64,000 nucleotides of DNA from an uncultured Croceicoccus sp. (GCF_947496385.1 NZ_CANMCP010000004.1:62001-126000); one strand, 5' to 3'; positions 19,250 through 29,539 are shown, counted from the first letter of the stretch. The notes: a model not told the origin generated them from the sequence alone. Numbers and translations are program-made.

Positions 19250-19286
19250 ATAGGTGGCCCGGCGCGCGCTGGCAAATGGGACGCCG

Positions 19287-19967
19287 TTATCCGGTGACGA
19301 AGCGCGCCCGGTAATCGTCGGGGTACATCGCCTTCAGATTGCGCACTTTCGGCGCATCCCACCGCACGATATAGCCGTGGCGCGGGTTCTTGAGCGCGAA
19401 ATCCTGATGATAGGTTTCGGCCGGGTAGAAGGTCTGCATCCGTTCCAGACGCGTCACGATGGGACGGTCCCACAGCCCCGCCTCATCGAGCTGCGCGATA
19501 TAGCCGCGGGCGATCTTGGCCTGGTGGCGGCTCGTCGGGACGATGGCGCTGCGATATTGCGGGCCGCGGTCGGGGCCCTGCCGGTTGAGAAGCGTCGGAT
19601 CCGCCACCACCGAGAAATAGATGCGCAGCAATTCGTCGTAGCGCACGACGGATGGGTCATAGGTCACCTTGACCGCCTCGGCATGGCGCGTGCCGCCTGC
19701 GCTGACCGTGCGGTAATCTGCCTCGGCCTTCGTCCCGCCGTGATAGCCGGAGACCGCGCTTTTCACGCCGTTCACATGGCTGAACACCGCCTCCACGCCC
19801 CAGAAACAGCCGCCGGCAAAGATAGCCGTCTGCGTGCCGTGCTCGCTCGCCGGGGCGGTTGCGGCCGGGGCATTCACCGGTTCCTCCGCCGCCATCGCCG
19901 GGGTCATGCATGACGCCAGCACGGCGGCCGACATGCCGAGCGCGACATTGCGTGCCCAAGCCATCAT
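19287..19967 (-). CDS. msrA: peptide-methionine (S)-S-oxide reductase MsrA, exported
   Basis: MsrA reduces the S-epimer of methionine sulfoxide. The catalytic GCFWGVE motif is present, followed by SGYHGG, EAVKVTYDP, RSAI, and the C-terminal YHQDFALKNPRHGYI. An N-terminal hydrophobic signal (ARNVALGMSAAVLASCMTPAMA) carries a possible lipobox-like LASC, so the enzyme is likely periplasmic or membrane-anchored, matching the lipoprotein-like MsrB in the same window. Length is 226 residues including the signal. The start overlaps the stop of a 46-codon membrane-peptide gene upstream. Confidence 0.95.
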   Translation of the reverse strand: MMAWARNVALGMSAAVLASCMTPAMAAEEPVNAPAATAPASEHGTQTAIFAGGCFWGVEAVFSHVNGVKSAVSGYHGGTKAEADYRTVSAGGTRHAEAVKVTYDPSVVRYDELLRIYFSVVADPTLLNRQGPDRGPQYRSAIVPTSRHQAKIARGYIAQLDEAGLWDRPIVTRLERMQTFYPAETYHQDFALKNPRHGYIVRWDAPKVRNLKAMYPDDYRARFVTG

Positions 19968-20104
19968 GACGCCACCATCGCCGCGACGGGCGCAATGAAG
20001 GCATGGCCGTTGATGAAGGACAGCACGCCCGCGCCGAGGCCGAAGCCGAGCGCGAGGCGGGACACAAGGGCGGTATCGGACAGGGAAGGGTTTTCGGTTT
20101 TCAT
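19964..20104 (-). CDS. small membrane peptide upstream of msrA
   Basis: A 46-residue product beginning [17 protein letters not shown] with one long hydrophobic stretch ([19 protein letters not shown], then [10 protein letters not shown]). It stops four bases into msrA (ATGA-type overlap), which is the layout of a translationally coupled upstream gene, and no alternative gene explains this strand. No family is recognised. It could be a small membrane protein or a coupling leader for msrA. Confidence 0.5.
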   Translation of the reverse strand: MKTENPSLSDTALVSRLALGFGLGAGVLSFINGHAFIAPVAAMVAS

Positions 20105-20171
20105 GGCGACCCTTATACACAGGTCGCCATGAGCGCGCGCTGAACGCCGTTCGTGCGCTAACCCCTTCGTA

Positions 20172-21758
20172 TCAATGGCGAAAATGCCGCATCCCGGTGA
20201 ATACCATGGCGAGGCCGGCCTCGTCCGCAGCGGCGATTACCTCGTCGTCGCGAATCGAGCCGCCGGGCTGAATCACCGCGGTGGCCCCAGCCTCCGACGC
20301 GGCGAGAAGCCCGTCGGCAAAGGGGAAGAACGCATCCGACGCCACCGCGCTGCCGACCGTCTTCGCCTCGGTCCAGCCGTAGGTTTCGGCGGCCTCGGCG
20401 GCTTTCATCGCGGCGATGCGCGCGCTGTCGCGGCGGTTCATCTGTCCCGCGCCGATGCCGGCGGTCTGCCCGTCCTTGGCATAGACGATGGCGTTCGACT
20501 TGACGTGCCGGGCGACCGTCCATGCGAACAGGCAATCCTTCAACTCCGCATCGGTCGGCGCGCGCTTCGTCACGACTTTCAGGTCGGCCGGGCTGATATG
20601 GGCGGCGTCGCGATCCTGCACCAGCAATCCGCCCGCGATCACGACCTGCGTCACGCCGGCGCGGCGCGCATCGGGCAGGCCGTCGGTGAGGAGCAGGCGC
20701 AGGTTCTTCTTTTTCGCGAACACGGCGCGGGCATCGTCATCGGCGCCGGGGGCCACGACCACCTCGGTAAAGATCTTCGCGATACGCTCCGCCGTCGCGC
20801 CGTCGAGCGGGCGATTGACCGCGACGATCCCGCCGAATGCCGAAACCGAATCGCACGCCAGCGCCCGTTCCCACGCCTCGGCCAGCGTATCGGCGGTGGC
20901 GACACCGCACGGGTTGGCATGCTTCACGATCACGACGGTCGGCGGGCCGCCCGCAAATTCCGCCACCAGTTCGAGCGCCGCATTGGCATCGTTGTAATTG
21001 TTGTAGGACAAGGCCTTGCCCTGCACCTGCTCGGCCTGCGGCAGGCCGGCGACATGCGGCCCCTCCGGCACATACAGCGCGGCCTTCTGATGCGGGTTTT
21101 CGCCATAGCGGAGCGAGGTGACGAGCCGGCTCGCCATCGCGCGGCGGGGGGGAAAGCGTTCCTCCTGATCGACATAGGCGAACCACTGGCTGATCGCGGC
21201 GTCATAGGCGGCGGTGGCGGCGAACGCCTTGGCCGCCATGCGCTTGCGGAACGACAGCTTCGTGCCGCCCGCATCGATCTGGTTCAGCAATTCATCGTAA
21301 TCGGCAGGATCGGTGAGCATCGCGACATAGGCATGGTTCTTCGCCGCGGAACGCACCATCGACGGGCCGCCGATGTCGATATTCTCGATCACCGTGTCGC
21401 GGTCCGCCCCGCTCTTCACCGTTTCGGCAAAGGGGTAGAGATTGACGACGACGAGATCGATGGCGCCGATGCCGTGCTCTTCCATCGCGGCGGCATGGTC
21501 GGGATTGTCACGCACGGCGAGCAATCCGCCATGCACCATCGGGTGCAATGTCTTGACCCGCCCGTCCATCATTTCGGGAAAGCCGGTGATGTCGGACACG
21601 TCCTTCACGGTCAGTCCGGCCTCGCGCAGCGTGCGCGCGGTGCCGCCCGTCGACACCAGCTCCACCCCCCGCTCGGCAAGCGCCTGGCCAAGATCGGCGA
21701 GGCCCGTCTTGTCCGATACGGACAGGAGAGCACGGCGGACGGGGACGAGATCGGTCAT
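20172..21758 (-). CDS. purH: bifunctional AICAR transformylase/IMP cyclohydrolase
   Basis: PurH catalyses the last two steps of IMP synthesis. The 528-residue protein begins with the MGS-like IMP cyclohydrolase domain ([58 protein letters not shown]) and continues with the AICARFT domain ([50 protein letters not shown]) ending in FTGMRHFRH, with the catalytic KH and terminal RHFRH conserved. The ATG at 21758 is at the conserved N-terminus; the frame upstream runs into an inverted repeat. The heparinase-like and rpe genes lie upstream on the same strand. Confidence 0.98.
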   Translation of the reverse strand: MTDLVPVRRALLSVSDKTGLADLGQALAERGVELVSTGGTARTLREAGLTVKDVSDITGFPEMMDGRVKTLHPMVHGGLLAVRDNPDHAAAMEEHGIGAIDLVVVNLYPFAETVKSGADRDTVIENIDIGGPSMVRSAAKNHAYVAMLTDPADYDELLNQIDAGGTKLSFRKRMAAKAFAATAAYDAAISQWFAYVDQEERFPPRRAMASRLVTSLRYGENPHQKAALYVPEGPHVAGLPQAEQVQGKALSYNNYNDANAALELVAEFAGGPPTVVIVKHANPCGVATADTLAEAWERALACDSVSAFGGIVAVNRPLDGATAERIAKIFTEVVVAPGADDDARAVFAKKKNLRLLLTDGLPDARRAGVTQVVIAGGLLVQDRDAAHISPADLKVVTKRAPTDAELKDCLFAWTVARHVKSNAIVYAKDGQTAGIGAGQMNRRDSARIAAMKAAEAAETYGWTEAKTVGSAVASDAFFPFADGLLAASEAGATAVIQPGGSIRDDEVIAAADEAGLAMVFTGMRHFRH

Positions 21759-21817
21759 GGGGCTTGCGGTTCCTCTGGCGTCGGGAGGGGGGTCACGGTG
21801 CGCCCATAAACCCCGCC

Positions 21818-21868
21818 GCCCACAGGTCAAGCACCCGGTCGCGCGGGGCGCGGCTTTGACCTGTGGGC
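21818..21868. repeat. 13-bp perfect inverted repeat between heparinase-like gene and purH
   Basis: GCCCACAGGTCAA (21818-21830) and TTGACCTGTGGGC (21856-21868) are exact reverse complements separated by 25 nt. It lies just after the heparinase-like stop codon (minus strand) and 60 bp before the purH start. On the minus strand the second arm is followed by GGCGGGGTTTATGG, only a weak U-run. It could terminate the upstream gene or act as an operator or RNA switch for purH. Confidence 0.6.
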
Positions 21869-21873
21869 CGCGT

Positions 21874-23772
21874 TCACTTCATCCGTTCAAAGCTCCAGCG
21901 GATCGCACCGCCCTTGCCATCGACGGTTTCGGACAGGACGAGCTGCTGCACGTTCTGTGGACGGCCCTCGGCATCGACCCAGAGGCTTTCCTCCACCGCA
22001 ACCGGCACGTCCGGACTGTGAAAGCGCCAGAAGCTGCCGTCGGCCAGCGCCAATGTCATGCCCCCGCCGTGCAGCGCATGGTCGACCCCGACGCCGGGGC
22101 CGAGGTGAAAGCGGATGTCGAACGGGTGCGTGCCCTTGCGCGCGCGGCGGTTTTTCGGCGTCAGTATGTCGATGCCTTCGAACAGGAGCCCGGTCTTCGC
22201 CAGCGACAATTGCCGTTCGTGGACCAGCCCCCACCGCGCGAGATAGCCGTCGTGGATGCCGCACATCGCCTCGCCCGCCTCGGCGCGGTCGCGTTCGAGC
22301 TGCACCTCGCGCACGCCGGCGCCCATGGTGCCGTCCTCGCGCAGTTCGGTCGAATCGGCATCGTGAAGGACAAGCGTCGAATGCGCGGCGGTGGAGCGCA
22401 GCCCGTCGCGAATGCGCATCGGCACCGCTCCGCCCGCGACCGCAGCGCCGCCGCAATTGACGACGATACGCTGGTCACGGTGGCTGAATTCGATGGCGAG
22501 GGTGGAGGCGCAGGCCGCCGCCGTTTCCTGCCCATGCCCCGTCCGCCCGGCGGGCGGCGGCGCGCTGTCGAACTGCACCACGGCCTGTCCGGCGGCCATG
22601 CGCTGATACCCCCAGGGTCCGGCATCGCGCAGCGGCCGGTTGCGCAGGTTCGCGGCATTGAGCAGCTGTCCGATGCGGCCGGCCGCGACCGGGAGCGCGC
22701 CCTGCCAGCTGCCGAGCGAACCGTCGGCATGGGTGAGCGCGAGCAGCGCGCGCATCATCATGGTGAGGAACGCCTCCATCTGCGGCGGCGGTTCCATCCG
22801 GCACGCGCGATAGCAGGCCATCACGCGCAGCAGCAGGACGATCGTTTCCAGCTGATCGGTGGGGCGGCGCGACAGTCTGCCGCCATCCTCGCCCACCGCG
22901 TCGCCCAGCGCGGAAATCAACCCCGCCTCGGCATAAAGCCGGCGCGGCTTGCCTTCGGGCAGGAGCAGGCCCGCCGCGGTCAGCCCGGCCCAGGCGGGAA
23001 TGGCATCGGCCGCAGGCAGCGAGCGGCCCGTCTGCCGGTCGAGCCACGACGCCGTCGCCGCGACATGGCGCAGCAGGCTGGCGCGGAACATCTTGTCCCC
23101 GCCCGACAGCAGCAGCGGCGCATGCACGAGCCAGTTCATCAGCCGGTGCCCCGTATCCGCCACGCCCCATGCCGGCGTTTCGCCGATTTCGTGATGGACC
23201 AGCAGCCAGCGGCGCAGGATCTCCTCCGCCACCTCGGTAATGCGGTCGCGCGGGCCCGCCGCCTCCAGGTCGGGCAACCACGCGAAACGATGGACGTAGG
23301 ACGCGGCCAGCGGCGTCAACGTGCGCCCGGTAAACCCGTCGATGGCAACGCGCTTGCCCGCGACGAGGAAATGCCCGGCACGAAGCGCCATGCCCGCGGC
23401 GCGTTCGCCCGGCACCGGTTCCGCCACCGTGGCGAGCAGGCGCAGCCGCGCGGGTTTACGAAACGGGTGGGTCAGCGTGCGGGCCGACACCCCCTGCGCA
23501 TAGGCGAAACGGATGGCCCGGTCGATCGCGCCGAGCTGCGGCGGACGCAGATCGGGCAGCGCCGGTTCCCCCCGCATGTCGCGCGGCGCGGCCTGCGCCG
23601 GGGCATGCTCGGTATCGTGGGGCGCGAAATGGGCGGGTGCGCGTTCGTCCTGCGTCACGCGCGCGGCCCGTGGGTCGGGGCGCCGGTCCGCTCCGCCGGA
23701 CAGCGACGGACGATCCTCACCCGCGGTGCGCACCGGATCGTTGGGGTCGCCACCGGTCCACACCTTACCCAT
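21874..23772 (-). CDS. heparinase II/III-like protein
   Basis: A 632-residue protein with an N-terminal helical (alpha/alpha toroid) half ([17 protein letters not shown]..., [44 protein letters not shown]) and a C-terminal beta-sandwich half ([59 protein letters not shown]) characteristic of heparinase II/III-type polysaccharide lyases. There is no signal peptide, so it may be cytoplasmic and act on an unknown cell-surface sugar. The start at 23772 overlaps the end of rpe by 8 bp. The order rpe-heparinase-purH suggests one leftward transcript; I recall this order from other sphingomonads but cannot check it. Confidence 0.85.
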   Translation of the reverse strand: MGKVWTGGDPNDPVRTAGEDRPSLSGGADRRPDPRAARVTQDERAPAHFAPHDTEHAPAQAAPRDMRGEPALPDLRPPQLGAIDRAIRFAYAQGVSARTLTHPFRKPARLRLLATVAEPVPGERAAGMALRAGHFLVAGKRVAIDGFTGRTLTPLAASYVHRFAWLPDLEAAGPRDRITEVAEEILRRWLLVHHEIGETPAWGVADTGHRLMNWLVHAPLLLSGGDKMFRASLLRHVAATASWLDRQTGRSLPAADAIPAWAGLTAAGLLLPEGKPRRLYAEAGLISALGDAVGEDGGRLSRRPTDQLETIVLLLRVMACYRACRMEPPPQMEAFLTMMMRALLALTHADGSLGSWQGALPVAAGRIGQLLNAANLRNRPLRDAGPWGYQRMAAGQAVVQFDSAPPPAGRTGHGQETAAACASTLAIEFSHRDQRIVVNCGGAAVAGGAVPMRIRDGLRSTAAHSTLVLHDADSTELREDGTMGAGVREVQLERDRAEAGEAMCGIHDGYLARWGLVHERQLSLAKTGLLFEGIDILTPKNRRARKGTHPFDIRFHLGPGVGVDHALHGGGMTLALADGSFWRFHSPDVPVAVEESLWVDAEGRPQNVQQLVLSETVDGKGGAIRWSFERMK

Positions 23773-24427
23773 GATTCTTGAGCGCCGCGATATTCGCCGC
23801 GTAGTGATCGGCCCCGCCCTTGAAAGTGGCGGACCCGGCGACGAGCACGTCCGCGCCGGCATCGACGCATTGGCGCGCGGTTTCGGCATTGACGCCGCCG
23901 TCAACCTCCAGCCTGATGTCGCGGCCCGATTTATCAATCATGCGGCGCACCGCCTCGATCTTCTTCAATTGCGAGGCGATGAAGCTCTGCCCCCCGAATC
24001 CGGGATTAACGCTCATCACCAGGACGAGGTCGATCTCGTCGATGAGATAGTCGAGCATTTTCGCCGGCGTCGCGGGATTGAGCGAAATGCCCGCTTTCTT
24101 GTCCAGCGCCTTGATCGCCTGCACCGTGCGGTGGGTGTGCGGCCCGGCTTCGGGATGGACGGTGATGATGTCGGCGCCGGCCTCGGCAAACGCTTCGAGA
24201 TAGGCGTCCACCGGACTGATCATCAGATGCACGTCGAAGGGTTTGTCGCTGTGCGGGCGCAACGCCTTTACCACGGCGGGCCCGATGGTGATGTTGGGCA
24301 CGAAATGCCCGTCCATCACGTCAACATGGATCCAGTCGGCACCGGCGGCGTCGATGGCGCGCACCTCCTCGCCCAGGCGGGCGAAATCGGCGGACAGAAT
24401 CGACGGAGAAATCAAGGGAATCGGCAT
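23765..24427 (-). CDS. rpe: ribulose-phosphate 3-epimerase
   Basis: Rpe interconverts ribulose-5-phosphate and xylulose-5-phosphate in the pentose phosphate pathway. The 220-residue TIM-barrel has the metal ligands in [29 protein letters not shown], and the [14 protein letters not shown] motif; the phosphate site is EVDGGVN...VAGSATF. Length is normal. It overlaps the heparinase-like gene downstream. Its 5' end is divergent from the chimeric pseudogene that starts at about 24641. Confidence 0.98.
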   Translation of the reverse strand: MPIPLISPSILSADFARLGEEVRAIDAAGADWIHVDVMDGHFVPNITIGPAVVKALRPHSDKPFDVHLMISPVDAYLEAFAEAGADIITVHPEAGPHTHRTVQAIKALDKKAGISLNPATPAKMLDYLIDEIDLVLVMSVNPGFGGQSFIASQLKKIEAVRRMIDKSGRDIRLEVDGGVNAETARQCVDAGADVLVAGSATFKGGADHYAANIAALKNHG

Positions 24428-24640
24428 GGCCTGCCCTTACTCCCCCACCGCCGAAACGCACAAGCGGGATCGTCGCGTTTTGAACACGGTTCGCGCCGCG
24501 TGCAGGGCGTCCGGTCGCAGCGCATCGCCGAACCCGTCCCTTGCCTCATGTCCCGCTTGCCTCGTGCCGCCGGGACGGATAGCGCATCGGCCATGGCAGG
24601 ATCGGGTTCGCAAGGTCGGGGACAGCGCGCCGCCGCGCTG

Positions 24641-25883
24641 ATGCGGCGGGAGACGCGCGTTTGCCGCGGCCCCGTCCCCGACGCCATCGGCGGCGAGCGC
24701 GTCGCGGACGGGCAATGGGTGCTGATCGGGGAGGAGTTCCTGCTCCGCGCGGGCGGCTGCACGATCTATTACCGCACGGGCCACGGCATTCGAGTCGATG
24801 TCGCGACCGCCGACGCCGAGCGCAGGCTCGACCTCTATCTTTCGGGCACCACCCATGCGGCGGTCGCGTGCATGAACGGGCTGTATCCGGTGCATGCCTC
24901 CGCCGTCGTGGTCGGCGCGCTGACCGCGAAGGCGGCGATCGTGCGGCTGGCAAGCGGCTTTGCCGACGCGGGCGTGCCGATGGTGGCGCTGAAAGGTGCG
25001 CAGCTCGCCTTCTTCGACTATCCGAACGAGGCTCTGCGCCCGATGCGCGATGTCGACATACTGGTCGCGCCCGACGACCTGCCGGCGGCATTGTCGGTCA
25101 TGGGCGCGCTGGGCTGCGTCATTCCCGACGATCGGGACGCGGCCATCGCGCGCGCTGCGGGAAAAACGTGTCGATCCCATCTATTTCCCCGCCTTCGACC
25201 GCCATATCGAACTGCACCACCGCATCATGGAGCCGCAAAAGCCGCGCGGCCCCTTCGTGCCCCATATCGCGACCGAGAACATTCTCGCCGAGGCGCGGAC
25301 CCGGATGATGAGCGGGCAGGCGGTCCGCTACCCCAGCGCGCAGCACATGCTCGCCCATCAGGTCGTGCATGCCGCCTATAATCATCGTTTCGATTGCGGT
25401 CCGCTTGCCCTGTCGGATATCGCGATGCTCTGCCGGGACAGCACGATCGACTGGGCCGAATTCACCGCCCGTGCGCAGGAGGCCGGCTACGAATCCGGCG
25501 CGATGCTCGTTCTTGCGCTGGCCGAACGCTATTTCGGAACAATTCCGGGCAGAGATGCCGCCGCCACCGTGCCGGACGACGTGATGGCATGGGGCGAGAA
25601 CCTGATCCTTCAGGATTTCGAAACGCGCGATCAGGTGAAGCTCGCGGTCGAGGCGGCGCACGGCGGCGGCATGGTTTCGACCATGTTCGAACGGTTGAGC
25701 GCCGGTTTCGCGGAGCCTGCTCCCGAAGGGCGGCTGTGCTGGCTCGGCAATCGCGCGATCCGCACCATCGCGCAGGCCAGCACCTCGCGCGCCCGGTCCG
25801 AGGCGCAGGCCGGCGGCGATCTCGCGCGGTGGCTTTCCGATAGCGACGAAAATGGCGAAAAGGCGAGCCGCCCCGATCCTTGA
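24641..25883 (+). pseudogene. chimera of HPr-kinase-like N-terminus and nucleotidyltransferase, frameshifted
   Basis: The first ~100 codons resemble the N-terminal part of an HPr-kinase-like serine kinase (GEEFLLRAGGCTIYYRTGHG, LDLYLSGTTHAAV, LYPVHASAVVV), but the P-loop expected right after HASAVVV is missing. Instead the frame runs directly into the middle of a nucleotidyltransferase of the PF14907 type (GVPMVALKGAQLAFFDYP, LRPMRDVDILVAPDDL). Around 25147-25165 the frame shifts by one base, and the rest of the transferase (FPAFDRHIELHHRIMEP to the end) is in the new frame. Such kinase and transferase genes are neighbours in lasso-peptide-like clusters; an internal deletion joining them, followed by a slip in the cgcgcgcg/gaaaaa tract, would give this structure. 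No other cluster genes are here. The start is uncertain (24548 or 24593 also possible). Confidence 0.65.
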
Positions 25884-26102
25884 TGACCGACATCACCGGG
25901 CCGGTCTTGCGCAGCCGCGCGGGGCCACCCAAATTCAGGACCTATTCACCGTGTAACCGCCATTACGGCAACAAGGATCGAGCCGTCTTCGAACACGGCC
26001 ATGCGATCCATTGCGTTTCTGCCTTTCGAAAAACCTTGCGTCGCGCAGGGTCGCAGCCCAGCTTTTGCCGACGCATCATGGAATCAGGACTGACCGGACA
26101 TT

Positions 26103-26615
26103 ATGACCGAGACGATGAAAACCAAGTTTAGCCAATGGGGCAAGGCAGCCGTGGCCGCGGCGGCCGTCGGTGTCGGCGGCCTCGCGCTGGGCGCCGCACC
26201 GGCCCATGCCGCCCCCGCCGGATGCAACGGCGATACCAGCGGGAAAAGCTGGATCTATGTCGAGGTGGCGGGCGTCAAGAATTCGAACGGCTATGTCACG
26301 CTGACGCTGTATGACGACGATCGGAGCAAGTTTCTGGCAAGTGGCGGGTCGCGCGATGTCGAACGCATCCCGGCGCAGGCGGGCACGACGAAGGCCTGTC
26401 TCAAGCTGCCCTCGAACGGGGTGTGGGCGATCGCGGTCTATCACGACGAGAACGCGAACCGGAAAATCGACCGCAGCACGTTCGGCCTGCCAACCGAAGG
26501 GTTCGGCTTTACAAATAATCCCAGCACGGTGGCCGGTCTGCCCGCCTTCCGCTCGGTACGGCTGAACGTGGCCAAGCCGGGGCTCGCGACGCGCATCAAC
26601 ATGCGCTACCCGTGA
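26103..26615 (+). CDS. DUF2141 domain exported protein
   Basis: A 170-residue protein with an N-terminal signal peptide (KAAVAAAAVGVGGLALGAAPAHA, cleaved after AHA) and the DUF2141 beta-fold: VEVAGVKNSNGYVTLTLYDDD, WAIAVYHDENANRKIDRSTFGLPTEGFGFTNNP. The AVYHDENANRKID segment with several acidic and Asn residues is the family hallmark and might bind a metal, but no function has been established. The start could be the ATG at 26118. A strong terminator follows. The 219 bp upstream (25884-26102) show nothing recognisable. Confidence 0.92.
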   Translation: MTETMKTKFSQWGKAAVAAAAVGVGGLALGAAPAHAAPAGCNGDTSGKSWIYVEVAGVKNSNGYVTLTLYDDDRSKFLASGGSRDVERIPAQAGTTKACLKLPSNGVWAIAVYHDENANRKIDRSTFGLPTEGFGFTNNPSTVAGLPAFRSVRLNVAKPGLATRINMRYP

Positions 26616-26650
26616 TGGACGGCGAGCCCTGACCCGATCAGGCTGGAGTT

Positions 26651-26683
26651 GCCCCGCCCGCCCCCGTGGCCGGCGGGGCTTTT
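26651..26683 (+). terminator. intrinsic terminator after DUF2141 gene
   Basis: GCCCCGCC (26651-26658) pairs with GGCGGGGC (26672-26679), an 8-bp GC stem followed by TTTT (26680-26683). It also separates the rightward gene from the leftward flagellar operon, whose fliA stop is at 26691. Confidence 0.85.
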
Positions 26684-26690
26684 CATGCGC

Positions 26691-27416
26691 TCAGGCTGCT
26701 TCGTCCTGTTCCAGCAAGCCTCGCAGCGATTTGAGGGCGGCGGCCTTGATCTGATGCACGCGGGGGACCGATACCTCCAGCACGGCGGCGATCTCGGTCA
26801 GGTTCAACTCCTCGGTGAAATAGAGCTGCAGGACGAGCTGCTGCCGTTCGGGCAACTGGGTGATTGCCACGATCAGCGCGCTGCGGTCCTGCGCGCCCGA
26901 AAGGAGGTCGAAGGCATCGGGCGTATCGTCGGCGAACCGCGCATCGCCATCGTCGTAATCCGCATCGAGCGAGGTCAGCCGCACCGGCATCTCGTCCGCC
27001 CCGTGCCCGCCCGGCATATGGTCGAGCGCGGCGTTCAACTCGCCCCGCTCCGGTTCGCGACCCAGCTCGCCGGTGAGCTTCTGCCGCATCTCCTCGCGCT
27101 GCCGGCGGCGGCGTACCGCCCCGCGCGAATCGGGAAGCGTGCGGCGGATCGCATCGAACATCGCGCCGCGCACCCGGATACGGGCATAGGCAGCAAAGCC
27201 ATCCTCCGTCGGCCCGTCATGGCGGCGCGCACATTCGGTGAGCGCAACCATCCCGGCCTGCACCAGATCGTCGATTTCGAGACCGGCCCGCCCCGACCCG
27301 TTGATGTGCCAGGCGGCGCGATGCACCATGGGAAGGAACCGGCGTATCCGGTCCTCGGCCCCGTCGCGTGCGCCATAGGCGCTGGCGGCGCGGAACTGTC
27401 GATGATCCAACTTCAT
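26691..27416 (-). CDS. fliA: flagellar sigma factor FliA (sigma-28)
   Basis: FliA directs RNA polymerase to late flagellar promoters. The 241-residue protein has sigma region 2 (IRRFLPMVHRAAWHI, IDDLVQAGMVALTECAR, FAAYARIRVRGAMFDAIRR), a short region 3 (RRRQREEMRQKLTGELGREP, EMPVRLTSLDAD) and region 4 (LPERQQLVLQLYFTEELNLTEIAAVLEVSVPRVHQIKAAALKSLR), the expected FliA arrangement. It is the last gene of the leftward operon and overlaps flhA by four bases. FlgM, its anti-sigma factor, is encoded upstream in the same operon, so the two are made together. Confidence 0.93.
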   Translation of the reverse strand: MKLDHRQFRAASAYGARDGAEDRIRRFLPMVHRAAWHINGSGRAGLEIDDLVQAGMVALTECARRHDGPTEDGFAAYARIRVRGAMFDAIRRTLPDSRGAVRRRRQREEMRQKLTGELGREPERGELNAALDHMPGGHGADEMPVRLTSLDADYDDGDARFADDTPDAFDLLSGAQDRSALIVAITQLPERQQLVLQLYFTEELNLTEIAAVLEVSVPRVHQIKAAALKSLRGLLEQDEAA

Positions 27417-29539
27417 GCTGCAACCTCCTCTTGACGCGCGTTTTGCGGTTCGGCCTGTTCCTCTTCGGCGCCGATGACGGCGATGACCTCGACCGCCTGC
27501 GAACTCGGCAATTCGGCCAGCGCCATCACAATACAGTCCGGCGCCCGCGCACGGACCAGCGAGGCGAGCGCGCGGCGGGCCGGCGGCTGCACCACGAGTG
27601 CGGGCGTATTGGCGGGGGTGTCGCGCCGCGCGAGATCGGCGCTGATCTGGGCGAGGCGTTCGCCGATCATGCTGGCCAGATCGGGCTCGATGATCGGTTG
27701 CCCGGTGGCGGGGTCGCGCATGCCTTGCAAAATCGCGCTTTCCAGCCGCGCATCCAGCGTCACCACCGGCAACACCTCGCCAAAGGGACAGATCTTGCCC
27801 ACGATCCAGCCGCCCATGTCGATCCGCACCCGGTCGATCAGCGCCTCGAAATCCTGCGTCTGCTGCAAAGCAAGTGCGAGCGACGACAGCACCGGAAGCG
27901 GATGCGCCAGCGATATGCCGTCGGCAAGCAGCGCCCGCAGCACGCGGGTCAGTTTCGACAGGGAAAGCGGATCGGGATGGATCGCCTCGACGAGGCCCGG
28001 CGAATCCTCCTTCACCGTGTCGAGCAGCGCGCGCACCTCCTCAGGCCCGAGCAGGGCATCGGGGCGCCGCGACAGCAGTTGATCGAGATGGGTGGCGATC
28101 ACGGTGGACGGATCGACGGTCAGGAACCCTTCGGCGGTGGCATGGTCGCGCTCGCTCTCCTCGATCCAGAGCGCGGGACAGCCAAAGCTCGGATCGAAAG
28201 TGGGTTCCCCCTCGATCGCGTGGCCTTGCCGCACGTCGCCGATGTCGATGGCGAGAACGCGGCCGTTGCGGATCGTGGCCCCGCCGATATGCACCCCGCC
28301 CAGCAGGACGCGATAAGCATTGGCGTCGATATCGAGCGAATCGCGCACCCGGAATTGCGGCACGATGAAGCCGAAGGTCTGCGACAGCTGGCGCCGTACG
28401 CCGGTGATGCGCGCGACCAGCGGCGCCCCCTTTGCTTTGTCGACCAGATGGACGAGGCCATAGCCCATTTCGATCGTGATAAGCGTGCGATCGCTCACAT
28501 CCTCCATCGTGATGCGGTCGGGCGAAACGGGCGGCGCCTCGGCCACGGGTTCGGGCCTTGCGGCGCGTTTCTTGAGATGCCAGGCCAGATAGCCGGCGAT
28601 GGCCGCGGCGGGCAGAAACACGCTCTGCGGCATGGCGGGGATCATGCCCAGCGCGCCCATGACGACCGCGACCGGCATCCAGCTGCGCGGGTCGGAAAAC
28701 TGCCCGCCGATATGGCCGGCAAGGTCGCTCTTGTCCGTGACGCGGGTCACGATCACGGCCGCCGCGATAGATAGCAGCAGTGCGGGCACCTGCGCGACGA
28801 GCGCGTCGCCGACGGCAAGGGTGATGTAGCTTTCCGCAGCCTCCGCCGCGCTCAGCCCGTGGCTGATCATGCCGAGGCAGAAGCCGGCGATGATATTGAC
28901 GGCGAGGATGAGCAGGGCCGCGATCGCATCCCCCTTCACGAACTTGCTCGCGCCGTCCATCGCGCCGTAGAAATCGGCCTCGGTCGCGACTTCGGCACGG
29001 CGGGCCTTCGCCTCGTCCGAGGTCATCAGCCCGGCGGCGATGTCGCTGTCGATGGCCATCTGCTTGCCCGGAAGCGCGTCGAGCGTGAAACGCGCGCTGA
29101 CTTCGGACACGCGGCCCGCGCCCTTCGTGATCACGATCATGTTGATGATGAGCAGGATGACGAAGACGAAAATGCCGACCGCGAAATTGCCGCCGACGAG
29201 GAACTGTCCGAAGCTTTCGATGACATCGCCCGCCGCGCCCGCGCCCTCGTGCCCGCTCACCAGAACGACGCGGGTGGACGCGACATTGAGCGCGAGCCGC
29301 AGCAAGGTCGCAAACAGCAGCACGGATGGAAATGAGGAGAAATCGAGCGGCTTCATCGCGTTCATCGCCGCCATCAGCACCGCCACCGAAAGCGCGATGT
29401 TGAGGACGAAGAACACGTCGAGCATCACCGCCGGAATCGGCAGCACCATCAAGGTGATCAGCGTCAGGATACCGACCGGCAGGGCCATGCTCGCGGCCCG
29501 GAATGCAGGCGCCTTCGACGCAGCGGTCTGCATCGTCAA
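27413..29539 (-). CDS. flhA: flagellar export apparatus protein FlhA
   Basis: FlhA is the large export-gate subunit of the flagellar type III secretion system. The 708-residue protein has eight or so N-terminal membrane segments (from MALPVGILTLITLMVLPIPAVML), the FHIPEP-type loop (VSEVSARFTLDALPGKQMAIDSDIAAGL) with conserved charged residues, and a large cytoplasmic domain (from about residue 330) that binds chaperone-substrate complexes, ending in the CIVMALAELPSSQAVEVIAVI segment. It overlaps both neighbours by four bases. Length is typical. Confidence 0.97.
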   Translation of the reverse strand: MTMQTAASKAPAFRAASMALPVGILTLITLMVLPIPAVMLDVFFVLNIALSVAVLMAAMNAMKPLDFSSFPSVLLFATLLRLALNVASTRVVLVSGHEGAGAAGDVIESFGQFLVGGNFAVGIFVFVILLIINMIVITKGAGRVSEVSARFTLDALPGKQMAIDSDIAAGLMTSDEAKARRAEVATEADFYGAMDGASKFVKGDAIAALLILAVNIIAGFCLGMISHGLSAAEAAESYITLAVGDALVAQVPALLLSIAAAVIVTRVTDKSDLAGHIGGQFSDPRSWMPVAVVMGALGMIPAMPQSVFLPAAAIAGYLAWHLKKRAARPEPVAEAPPVSPDRITMEDVSDRTLITIEMGYGLVHLVDKAKGAPLVARITGVRRQLSQTFGFIVPQFRVRDSLDIDANAYRVLLGGVHIGGATIRNGRVLAIDIGDVRQGHAIEGEPTFDPSFGCPALWIEESERDHATAEGFLTVDPSTVIATHLDQLLSRRPDALLGPEEVRALLDTVKEDSPGLVEAIHPDPLSLSKLTRVLRALLADGISLAHPLPVLSSLALALQQTQDFEALIDRVRIDMGGWIVGKICPFGEVLPVVTLDARLESAILQGMRDPATGQPIIEPDLASMIGERLAQISADLARRDTPANTPALVVQPPARRALASLVRARAPDCIVMALAELPSSQAVEVIAVIGAEEEQAEPQNARQEEVAA

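Noticed and set aside
20175-21809. Long rightward frame antisense to purH
   Set aside because: Shadow frame only; purH is highly conserved over the whole length.
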